From Myxococcaceae bacterium (lineage in GTDB: Bacteria; Myxococcota_A; Polyangia; Polyangiales; Ga0077539): a DNA stretch of 64,000 nucleotides. The stretch is taken from NCBI GenBank assembly GCA_004297725.1, contig SCUS01000133.1:62001-126000 (forward strand), read 5' to 3'. Below are positions 16,921-24,430 of the stretch, one piece after another. Under the pieces are notes generated by a model, which did no database searches, was not told the DNA's origin, and saw only the letters and a program-made list of their open reading frames with translations. Position numbers and translations under genes: made by a program. Positions within the stretch are counted from its first letter, which is position 1. Each line of letters opens with the position of its first letter.

Positions 16921-19271
16921 TCGAGCACCCTCGGCGACCTGCCCACGTAGTCCGTCACGATGGTCTTCTGCGCGAGCGCCTCGTCGCTGCTCGGGGTGCG
17001 GCCCAGGCGCTTCTGCCAGTGCAGCTCGGTGATCTTCTGCTTGCCCTTCTCCTCGACCATCTTCACGTGCAGCAGCTCGAGGTCCTGGCCGTACTTCTCG
17101 ACCACCTCGGGGAGCCTCATCAGCCGCATCGGTCCGAGGTTGTGGAAGCGGCTCCTCCGGGGCACCGCCGCGTCGGCCTCGAACTCCATCTTGAAGGGCG
17201 CGAGGTACTCGCCCTTGCCGAGCTCGTCGCCGCCGCACGACGCCAGCATGTTGAAGCCGTCGTCGAAGCGGACGATGTTCACCTCCCGCGGCGCATCGCG
17301 AAACCCCTGCGGCGCCTTCGGGTCGATCCTGGCCTTCAGCCCCGGGCTCGCCTCCCCCGCGAGCCGCGCGGCGGCGCGCATCGGGCGCAGCCAGTTGTCC
17401 CCCGTCGTCATCTCCTTCCAGTAGTCGACGAGGCGATCGAAGCGCCACAGGTAGCTGTACTTCCGCAGCCGCTCATCGAGCAGCGCGATGGTGTGCGCGC
17501 GGCCCTCGCGCTCGGCCTTGAGGTAGCGCTTCTTCGCCTCCTCGATGCGGTCCACCTCGAGGAGCGACATCACCTTGCGCACCACGGCCTTCGCGATGAG
17601 CGCGTCGTTGTAGACCATGGCGTGGCGGCGGTTGCGCGTGGCCTTCGCCGCCGCCATCCGGAACTCGATCGTCGGCGGCGCGAGGTCGCTCTCGGTCCAC
17701 CGCTCGGCGTCGGCGAAGCCTCGGGTGGTCCACTCTCGCACGAGGTCGCCCTCGGCCTTCGAGAGGTAGCTCGACAGGTGATCGAAGGTGAGCTCCGCGT
17801 TGCCCAGGCCCCAGTTGTGTTTGCACATCGACACGAAGGTGTAGGCCGCCTCGGTCTGCAGCTCTGGGAGCGCGAGCGCCGCCCGCTGCACGATGAGCGT
17901 GCGGTTGGCCTCGCTCACCGACGCCCGGGTGCGCTCGTCGCGGGCGAGGGCCACGAAGGCCCGCAGCACGTCGACCTCCTTCCCCTCGCGGTTGGTCATG
18001 TGATTGAAGATATGAAACGACGCCTCGGAGCCCGCCTGCGGCATCGGGTTGGCCGAGCGCACGTCGTAGCGCTTCGAGGTCGGGTGCTTGTACGCCGGGT
18101 CGAAGGCGCTGGGCCGCACCGCCACCTCGGCGCCTCCCCCGGAGGGGGCGTAGCCGTAGAAGTGATAGTAGTTGTCCCAGACCAGCACCTTCGGGTGCGA
18201 GGGGTCGCTGAGGTCGAGCGTCTGGTAGTGGAGCCCCGGCGTCGTGGCGAGCTTCGCGTCCTTCACGAAGGCTTTGATGCGCAGCCCGCACGCGTAGAGC
18301 GCGTTCATGCAGTCGGCGTCCGCGAGGAGCTGCTGGACGATCTGCGGCGCGCCGCACGCGAAGCCCACGCCCCAGGTCATGATGCAGGAGTCGTAGGTGT
18401 TGAGCGACGAGGGCGCGCCCTCCTGGTGCAGCGTGCGAAGCGCGGCCAGGTGAGGCAGCCGGGCGACCGTGTCGAGGTTGTCGACGTAGCCCTTGAGCCA
18501 CGACCTGTAGAGCCACTGCGAGTACTCGCTCTTCGGGTCCTCGAGGTACATCCACCCCTCGCCGATGAGGGGTTTGGTGTTCTTGCCGAGGGCGGTCCAC
18601 TTGGTCCACGCGAGCTTGCCGACGCCCTTGTCGCCGATGGGGACATCCGGCAGCGCCGCGCGCGCCTCGGTCACCGCCTTCACGATGGCCTTCACCCTCG
18701 CGTCGTCGGGCGAGAGCCGCTTCACGTACGGCAGCTTGTAGCCCTGCTGAACCTTGTACCGGCGCTGCTGCCAGTAGAGCGTCTCGAGGTTGTGGGACCT
18801 GTACTCCTCGAACGTGAGCTCGTGCTCGTAGCGGGGATCGCTCGGGTCCGAGGTGAAGGCCTCCGAGCCGTTCTTCGGCCCGGGCGGCTCCTCGTACTTG
18901 CGCGTGTGCCCGTCGGCGAGCTCGTCGTCGCGCACATGCCACGAGGGGAAGGGCTCGCCCGAGGGAGAGAGCGTCGAGTGCTCGGCGTCGAGCGCGGCGG
19001 TCGCGGCAGGCGCAGGGCTGTCGGCGAAGGTCCACGCGCCCAGGACGGCGGCGATGTTGCGGGGCTTCGAGGGAGCGGGTGCCGGCGCAGGCTCCGGGGA
19101 CGCGTCGGCGGCGCCGTGGGCCTCTCCCATCTCGACGTCCGTCGGGGTGCGGTCGAAGAGCCAGTGGTGAACCCTCGACGCGATGTTGCGCACCACCGCG
19201 AAGTCCTGCTGCTTCATCTCCGACGGAGAGAGAACCTTGGAGAAGTAGACGAGGTCGTTGGGCTCTTCCAT
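16917..19271 (-). CDS. Large VgrG-linked protein, candidate T6SS effector
   Basis: A 784-aa protein starting 7 bases after vgrG and overlapping the DUF4280 start by 4 bases. No signal peptide or clear membrane span. The N-terminus (about 1-60) is followed by a Pro/Ala linker (PEPAPAPAPSKP), then a long domain with NTYDSCIMTWGVGFACGAPQ and VLVWDNYYHFYGYAP in the middle, and KMVEEKGKQKITELHWQKRL near the end. The NTYD...WGVGF segment faintly recalls phage-type glycan hydrolases, but I do not recognise the family. The position between VgrG and a PAAR-like tip makes a secreted cargo likely (inference). No immunity gene is evident beside it. Confidence 0.72.
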   Translation of the reverse strand: MEEPNDLVYFSKVLSPSEMKQQDFAVVRNIASRVHHWLFDRTPTDVEMGEAHGAADASPEPAPAPAPSKPRNIAAVLGAWTFADSPAPAATAALDAEHSTLSPSGEPFPSWHVRDDELADGHTRKYEEPPGPKNGSEAFTSDPSDPRYEHELTFEEYRSHNLETLYWQQRRYKVQQGYKLPYVKRLSPDDARVKAIVKAVTEARAALPDVPIGDKGVGKLAWTKWTALGKNTKPLIGEGWMYLEDPKSEYSQWLYRSWLKGYVDNLDTVARLPHLAALRTLHQEGAPSSLNTYDSCIMTWGVGFACGAPQIVQQLLADADCMNALYACGLRIKAFVKDAKLATTPGLHYQTLDLSDPSHPKVLVWDNYYHFYGYAPSGGGAEVAVRPSAFDPAYKHPTSKRYDVRSANPMPQAGSEASFHIFNHMTNREGKEVDVLRAFVALARDERTRASVSEANRTLIVQRAALALPELQTEAAYTFVSMCKHNWGLGNAELTFDHLSSYLSKAEGDLVREWTTRGFADAERWTESDLAPPTIEFRMAAAKATRNRRHAMVYNDALIAKAVVRKVMSLLEVDRIEEAKKRYLKAEREGRAHTIALLDERLRKYSYLWRFDRLVDYWKEMTTGDNWLRPMRAAARLAGEASPGLKARIDPKAPQGFRDAPREVNIVRFDDGFNMLASCGGDELGKGEYLAPFKMEFEADAAVPRRSRFHNLGPMRLMRLPEVVEKYGQDLELLHVKMVEEKGKQKITELHWQKRLGRTPSSDEALAQKTIVTDYVGRSPRVLE

Positions 19272-19278
19272 CGCGCGT

Positions 19279-21933
19279 TCAGCCTCCGTGCAGCGAGACC
19301 AGGCGCGCCCTCGTCGGGTCGTCGATGACCCCCGTCGGCACGAGCCCCTGCTCGCGCTGGAACGATCCCAGCGCGTCTCGCAGCGTGTCGTCCTCGATTG
19401 CATCGACGGTGCCGTCGAACCAGCCCAGGTTTCGCAGCCGACTCTTCACGCCCTCGACCTTCGTCGCCGGGGCCACGTCCTCGAGGCTCACGACCCACTC
19501 CCGACGCGGTCCTCTCGGGTAGTCCGCGGTCCAGACGGTCACCGTGGCCTGGCGCGCCCGGGCCAGCACCCGGGCCGACACCCTGCCTTCCTCGTCGGTG
19601 ACGCCTCGCAGCGTCTCTCCCCTCGCGACCACGTGGTAGTGGCACCGTGCCAGCGGTGCCAGCGACGTGTCGGTGACCCGCAGCTTCAGCGCCTTGCGCT
19701 CGGGCTCGTCGGGCTCCGTCTCCGCGCCGGGGGCCTCGTCGGTGTCGCAGTTGAGCAGCACCTCCCTGCCCCGCACGCTCGCGTCGCGGTCGAGCGTCAC
19801 GCTCGCGTCCCGGGAGAACATCCGCACGCGGCGGGACACCACCAGGGCCTCCTCGTCGCCGAGCGAGAGCGCCGACGAGGCCCCCTCGGCGCGCACCCCC
19901 GCCTCTCCGCGGACCGTCACCTTCGGCGCGAGAATCTCGATGCCCTCCGGGGTCAGCACGATCGAGCTCTCTCCGCAGCGCAGCACGAGCCGGGTGCGCG
20001 CGGTGATCTCCACGCACGCCTCGGACGACACCTCCACGTCGCCGGTCGCCCGCAGCGTGAGCGTCGCCTCGTCCTCGCCTCCGCCCGCGGACATCGTCGC
20101 GTGGCCGTGCGACCGCAGCGAGAGCGCTCCCCCCGCGGCGGCGCTCCAGTCGCCGGCGACCTCCTCGGCGCGACGCCCGCCGACATGGGAGAGGTGCGCC
20201 CCGAGGGTCTCGTCGTGACGCAGCACGCCCGCCTGGGTGCGCACGACCCCGTCGACGGAGAGCTCGTAGGCCCCGGCGGTGGAGACCACGTGGTCGCCGC
20301 CCACCTGCACGCGGAGCTCGCCGCCGACCGAGTGCTCGGCGTCTCGGGAGGCGCGCAGCGAGAGGTCCCTCTTCGCGAAGAGACCCAGCTCCTCGCGGCC
20401 CGCGAGGTCCTCGAACATCAGCTCGTTGCCGGTGTGGCCTTCGGGCGAGGTGCGGGTGCGGATGCCGCTGCGGGTCTTGTTCTCGGGCAGCGCGAAGGGC
20501 GGAGGCGCCGCGGCCGAAGGGAGGCACCCCACGACGATGGGCCGGTCGGGGTCGCCGCCGAGGAAGGACACGATGACCTCCATCCCCACGCGAGGGATGA
20601 ACTGCGCGCCGAAGCCCGCGCCCGCCCACGACTGCGCCACCGGAACCCAGCAGGAGGTGTCGGTCTCCCGGCGAGCGCGGCGGTCCCAGTGGAAGCGCAC
20701 CTTCACCCGGCCGAGTCCGTCGGTGTGGATCTCCTCGCCCGACGGTCCGGTCACCGTGGCGGTCTCGGTCACCTGCACGATGCGCCGCGACGGAACCGCC
20801 GGCGGACAGGCTCGCTCCGCGGGCGCGCAGCGGAAGCTGTTCTCGTAGTCCGAGGCCTCGGCGGTCGAGCTTCCCCGCTCCCCGTCGAGGCGTCGGCCCT
20901 TGTGGCTCAGCCGGGTGACCACCCAGCGTCGGTCGAGCGAGCCCGCGCGGTGGTCGCTGAGCACGAAGACCCTCCCCGGCGCGAGCCGCTCGCACCCGCT
21001 GCGTCCCTCGGCGAGCTCGACCTCGCGGCGCGCCTGGGCGAGGCGATGCACCGCGCGGGAGCGGCGCACGTCGGGCTCCTGGCTGTCGTCGTGGTGGAGG
21101 TAGAGCTCGGCGTCGCGCTCGTCGATGGCGTCGAGCGCGCGGTCGACGCGGGCGGAGGCGTCGAGGTCGCTCGTCGGGCAGGTGAGGTCATAGCCGCGCA
21201 GGGCCACGGCGCCGACGCCCACGCGATCGGTCGCCTCGAAGCTGGAGACGCGGTCGGCGCGAGCGGCGACGCCCGAGTGCTCGACGTAGGGGAGCAGCGG
21301 GTCGCCAGCGATCGGACGCCAGCCGGAGGGACCGTCGACGACGGCGAGCGACTCGCGCCCCTCGGCGGTGGCCTCGGTGAACCACGACAGGCCCTCCTCG
21401 GCGAGGACGCGCTGCACGAAGTCGAGGTCGGACTCCTCGTACTGGACGCAGTACGACCGGGCCGGGGCGGCGCCCGCGACGCGCCACGAGAGCTCGACGT
21501 CGTAGGAGCGAAGCACGCGAGAGAGGCAGGCGGGCACCGAGAGGTCCTGGAAGACCCGGGTGTCGCGGCGGTGCGCGGCGAGGGCGACGCGAGGCGCGAT
21601 GCGGATCACCGCGTGGGCGCTGCCCTCGTCGGATGCCGCGAGGCCCGTGCGCACCTCGGTGACGACGCCCCGCACGGTGCGGCCGCCGTGCTCGTCGTGC
21701 TGGCGCATCGCAAGCTCCGCGGGCGCGCCCAGCAGCTCCCTCGTGCGGGCCTCGGCCTCGGAGGCCATGACCACCACCACGTCGAAGCGGAAGGGGGTCG
21801 ACAGGCCCTCCTCCCCCTCGAAGGAGACCACCGCGAGGGAGAGCCGCTCCCCGCCAGACTCGACGAAAAGCGAGTGGCGCGCCTCAGGATCGGCGAAGCG
21901 CTCGAAGGGGCACGACGGGCTCAGGAACTCCAT
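19279..21933 (-). CDS. vgrG: T6SS spike protein VgrG with C-terminal peptidoglycan-binding domain
   Basis: An 884-aa TssI protein. The N-terminal gp27-like part includes LSTPFRFDVVVVMAS, VQYEESDLDFVQRVLAEEGLSWF and LYLHHDD. The gp5 OB-fold follows with HTDGLGRVKVRFHWDRR, CWVPVAQSWAGAGFGAQFIPRVGMEVIVSFLGGDPDRPIVVG (about 430-500) and PFALPENKTRSGIRTRTSP. A beta-needle region comes next. The last 55 residues (VKSRLRNLGWFDGTVDAIED...ALGSFQREQGL) match a PG_binding_1 fold, an extension absent from plain VgrGs. The ATG at 21933 is chosen because upstream codons lack family character. First gene of the spike operon. Confidence 0.93.
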   Translation of the reverse strand: MEFLSPSCPFERFADPEARHSLFVESGGERLSLAVVSFEGEEGLSTPFRFDVVVVMASEAEARTRELLGAPAELAMRQHDEHGGRTVRGVVTEVRTGLAASDEGSAHAVIRIAPRVALAAHRRDTRVFQDLSVPACLSRVLRSYDVELSWRVAGAAPARSYCVQYEESDLDFVQRVLAEEGLSWFTEATAEGRESLAVVDGPSGWRPIAGDPLLPYVEHSGVAARADRVSSFEATDRVGVGAVALRGYDLTCPTSDLDASARVDRALDAIDERDAELYLHHDDSQEPDVRRSRAVHRLAQARREVELAEGRSGCERLAPGRVFVLSDHRAGSLDRRWVVTRLSHKGRRLDGERGSSTAEASDYENSFRCAPAERACPPAVPSRRIVQVTETATVTGPSGEEIHTDGLGRVKVRFHWDRRARRETDTSCWVPVAQSWAGAGFGAQFIPRVGMEVIVSFLGGDPDRPIVVGCLPSAAAPPPFALPENKTRSGIRTRTSPEGHTGNELMFEDLAGREELGLFAKRDLSLRASRDAEHSVGGELRVQVGGDHVVSTAGAYELSVDGVVRTQAGVLRHDETLGAHLSHVGGRRAEEVAGDWSAAAGGALSLRSHGHATMSAGGGEDEATLTLRATGDVEVSSEACVEITARTRLVLRCGESSIVLTPEGIEILAPKVTVRGEAGVRAEGASSALSLGDEEALVVSRRVRMFSRDASVTLDRDASVRGREVLLNCDTDEAPGAETEPDEPERKALKLRVTDTSLAPLARCHYHVVARGETLRGVTDEEGRVSARVLARARQATVTVWTADYPRGPRREWVVSLEDVAPATKVEGVKSRLRNLGWFDGTVDAIEDDTLRDALGSFQREQGLVPTGVIDDPTRARLVSLHGG

Positions 21934-22059
21934 GACCCGCAGGCGACTGCAGCGCCCGTGCCCGACGGCGCGACGGCCCTCTCGGAGCGCTACGACGGCC
22001 GTGTCGAGGCGCGCGGAGCGGCACGAGGGCCGACACACGCGCTGACACGTGCCAGCGCA

Positions 22060-22797
22060 CTACCGCGCGGTGCACGCCCCGCGCTGCACGGCGTCTTCGA
22101 GCGCCGCCTGCCACGCGACGAGGTCGTCCGGCAGCGGAGCCTCGATCGCCAGCGTCGACCCGCTCGACGAGGTCAGCACGATGCGCGACGCGTGCAGCGA
22201 CAGCCGCCCCAGCGTCACGCCCGGGTCGTCGTTACCCAGCTCGGTATTCTCCACCTTCGCGGCGCGGCCGTAGACCGGGTCGACCACCAGCGGCGCGTCC
22301 ACCGAGCGCAGGTGCACCCTGATCTGGTGCTGCCTCCCGGTCTCTGGCGAAAGCTCGACGGCGCAGAGGGTGCCGCACTTCAGGCCCTCCCAGCGGCGCA
22401 GCACCCGGTAGCGGGTGCGCGACGGCAGGGCGCCCTCCTCCCCGGGCAGCGCCGGGCGCATCTTGCCCTTGCGCGCGGGGTGCAGCGCCGCATCGATGAC
22501 GCCCTCGTCGGCGGGCATCGCGCCGCGGGTCCAGGCCAGGTAGCGCTTCTGCACCTGGCGGCCCTCGAAGAGGCCGTTGAGCCGACGGTGCTCGCCCGCC
22601 GTGCGAGCGAAGAGCAGCACGCCGCTGGTGTCGCGATCGAGGCGGTGCACCACCCAGAGCTTCTCTCCCCGCGAGGCCTCCAGCGCGGCCTGCAGGCAGA
22701 GGGCCGTCTCCTCCCCTCGAGCCGGGATCACCACCATGCCCGCGGGCTTGGACACGGCGATCATCGAGGCGTCTTCGTAGAGCAGCGGGGCGTTCAT
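22060..22797 (-). CDS. RluA-family RNA pseudouridine synthase
   Basis: A 245-aa enzyme that isomerises specific uridines in rRNA or tRNA. It opens with LLYEDASMIAVSKPAGMVV and has the catalytic motif VVHRLDRDTSGVLLFAR (HRLDxxTSG, with the nucleophilic Asp), then RYLAWTRG and ETGRQHQIRVHL. No S4 domain is present, so it is an RluA/TruC-like short form; the target uridine cannot be predicted. The start is the ATG at 22797, where the family N-terminus begins. Divergent from bet. Confidence 0.92.
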   Translation of the reverse strand: MNAPLLYEDASMIAVSKPAGMVVIPARGEETALCLQAALEASRGEKLWVVHRLDRDTSGVLLFARTAGEHRRLNGLFEGRQVQKRYLAWTRGAMPADEGVIDAALHPARKGKMRPALPGEEGALPSRTRYRVLRRWEGLKCGTLCAVELSPETGRQHQIRVHLRSVDAPLVVDPVYGRAAKVENTELGNDDPGVTLGRLSLHASRIVLTSSSGSTLAIEAPLPDDLVAWQAALEDAVQRGACTAR

Positions 22798-22836
22798 CGG
22801 CGGCACCCTACACCCCGCCCACCTTGCGCCGATCAC

Positions 22837-22855
22837 TGAACATCTGTACGGTTCA
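22837..22855. promoter_or_regulatory. Inverted repeat in the rluA-like/bet divergent promoter region
   Basis: TGAAC at 22837-22841 and GTTCA at 22851-22855 are inverted around a 9-base spacer, in the 88-base gap between divergent genes and about 30 bases before bet. GAAC/GTTC half-sites occur in several bacterial LexA boxes, and an SOS link would suit a recombinase. The spacing does not match a LexA consensus I know, so this is only a candidate operator. Confidence 0.28.
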
Positions 22856-22885
22856 CGATCTATGGACCAGAGGGCAGGCGCTTCC

Positions 22886-23626
22886 ATGGACCACTCCTCG
22901 CTGGCGCTCCGTGAGCATCAGCCGCTGGAGTTCACCGAGGCGCAGCGTCGACTCATCCGCGACGCCTACGCCAACGGCGCGAGCGACGAGGAGTTCGCGG
23001 TGCTGATGGAGATCGCCCGCGCGCGGAGGCTCAACCCCCTGCTGCGGCAGATCCATTTCGTGAGCCGCTGGGATGGTGAGAAGCACCGCCCCGTGTGGGC
23101 CGCGCAGGTGTCCATCGACGGGCTGCGCGCCATCGCCGAGCGCACCGGCCTCTACGCGGGGCAAGACGAGCCGGAGTTCGTCGAGAACCCCGACGGCACC
23201 CTCAAGCTCTGCCGGGTGCGCGTGTGGCGCCGCGACTGGCCCCGCCCCGCGGTGGGCCTCGCCTACTGGGCGGAGTACTGCCAGATGGCCCGCGACCGCA
23301 CGACGGGCAAGTCACGGCCCACGGCCATGTGGGCCCGTATGCCTCATGTGATGTTGGCCAAATGCGCCGAGTCCCTCGCGCTGCGAAAGGCCTTCCCGGA
23401 AGACATGTCGGGCCTCTACACCAGCGAGGAGATGGGCAACGCGCCGGGCCAGGCGTCTCCCCCGCCGCCGCAGGTCGTGCCCGCAGCCCCACAGCCCACG
23501 GTGGTCCAGCGCGTCGAGACCCGCGTCGAGGAGCGCGTCTCGGTTCCCGGCAACAGCGCCTCGCTCGGCCCGCTGCGGGTGGTGGCCAGGGTCCCGCCCA
23601 ACGCGTGGCTCGACTACCTCGGGTAG
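22886..23626 (+). CDS. bet: Phage-type single-strand annealing recombinase Bet (RecT family)
   Basis: A 246-aa lambda-Beta/RecT-type protein that anneals complementary single strands. Diagnostic segments: FAVLMEIARARRLNPLLRQIHFVSRW, VSIDGLRAIAERTGLYAGQDEPEF, WAEYCQMARDRTTGKSRP, and MWARMPHVMLAKCAESLALRKAFPEDMSGLYTSEEM. The C-terminus is a Pro/Val-rich tail. The ATG at 22886 is preferred because AGAGGGCAGG precedes it; an ATG at 22862 adds eight residues without a ribosome site. No exonuclease, Gam, SSB or other phage gene is nearby, so it stands alone. Confidence 0.9.
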   Translation: MDHSSLALREHQPLEFTEAQRRLIRDAYANGASDEEFAVLMEIARARRLNPLLRQIHFVSRWDGEKHRPVWAAQVSIDGLRAIAERTGLYAGQDEPEFVENPDGTLKLCRVRVWRRDWPRPAVGLAYWAEYCQMARDRTTGKSRPTAMWARMPHVMLAKCAESLALRKAFPEDMSGLYTSEEMGNAPGQASPPPPQVVPAAPQPTVVQRVETRVEERVSVPGNSASLGPLRVVARVPPNAWLDYLG

Positions 23627-23629
23627 CAG

Positions 23630-24427
23630 TCAGTCGAGGGGCAGCACCCGCAGCCCATCGCCCACCCGCACGCTCCCTGCGATCGCCCGGGTGAGTCGCT
23701 CCTTCGACCAGCGCACCGCGGCTTCCAGCTCGTCGCCGCAGGCCAGGCGCCCGGTGATCAGCGCCGAGAGCGTGCAGCCTCCCCCGTGGAAGTCTCCCTC
23801 CATCGCCACCCTCGGCGCCTCGAGGAGCTGCACCCCCGAGGGGGACGCCAGCACGTCGACGGCCGATGGCCCGCGGAGGTGTCCTCCCTTCACCAGCGCC
23901 GCGCGAGCGCCCATCGCCAGCAGCGCCAGCGCCGCGTCGCGCGCGTCCTCCACGGAGGTCACCCTCGCCCCGAGCAGCGCCTCGGCCTCGTCGACGTTGG
24001 GCGTCACCAGCGTCGAGCGGGCGACGAGGCGGCGCATCGCCTCGAGCGCCCGATCGTCGAGCAGCCGGGCGCCCGCGTCGGTGCGCGTCGCCACGATCAC
24101 CGGGTCGACCACCAGCGGCGCCATCGGGTGCTCCTCCGACAAGGCCACCGCGAGCGCGACGTTGTCGGTGGAGCCCAGGGCGCCGGTCTTCCAGGCGCGG
24201 ATGTCTTGGTGGAGGAAGATCCGCTCGGCCTGCGCGCGCACGAGCGATGTCTCGATGGGATCGACCGACGCGAGCCCCGCGGTGGATTGCACCGTGAGCA
24301 CCGCGGCGACGGCGCAGCCCCAGGCGCCCGCGGCGTGGAAGGCCTTCACGTCCGCCAGGAAGCCAGCGCCTCCGGAGGGGTCGAGGCCCGCCACGCTGAG
24401 CGCGCAGGGTCGCGCCGCGCCGGTCAC
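23630..24427 (-). CDS. thiD: Hydroxymethylpyrimidine/phosphomethylpyrimidine kinase
   Basis: A 265-aa ribokinase-like enzyme that phosphorylates HMP and HMP-P in thiamine synthesis. Landmarks: SVAGLDPSGGAGFLADVKAF, VDPVIVATRTDAGARLL, LVTPNVDEAEALLG, ALVKGGHL, and the anion-hole/base region DFHGGGCTLSA. In most ThiD proteins this last motif reads HGTGCTLSA; here Thr is replaced by Gly. The GTG start at 24427 is only 3 bases after the tssH stop, so it appears to be the tail of the T6SS operon. No THI-box is possible in so small a gap. Convergent with bet. Confidence 0.92.
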   Translation of the reverse strand: MTGAARPCALSVAGLDPSGGAGFLADVKAFHAAGAWGCAVAAVLTVQSTAGLASVDPIETSLVRAQAERIFLHQDIRAWKTGALGSTDNVALAVALSEEHPMAPLVVDPVIVATRTDAGARLLDDRALEAMRRLVARSTLVTPNVDEAEALLGARVTSVEDARDAALALLAMGARAALVKGGHLRGPSAVDVLASPSGVQLLEAPRVAMEGDFHGGGCTLSALITGRLACGDELEAAVRWSKERLTRAIAGSVRVGDGLRVLPLD

Positions 24428-24430
24428 GGC

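Noticed and set aside
16284..22839. Very long plus-strand frames over the vgrG operon
   Set aside because: Shadows in GC-rich DNA; VgrG, cargo and DUF4280 motifs are all on the minus strand.
22060..23626. Prophage remnant around bet
   Set aside because: No integrase, structural or lysis gene, attachment repeat or composition change was seen; the neighbours are chromosomal genes.
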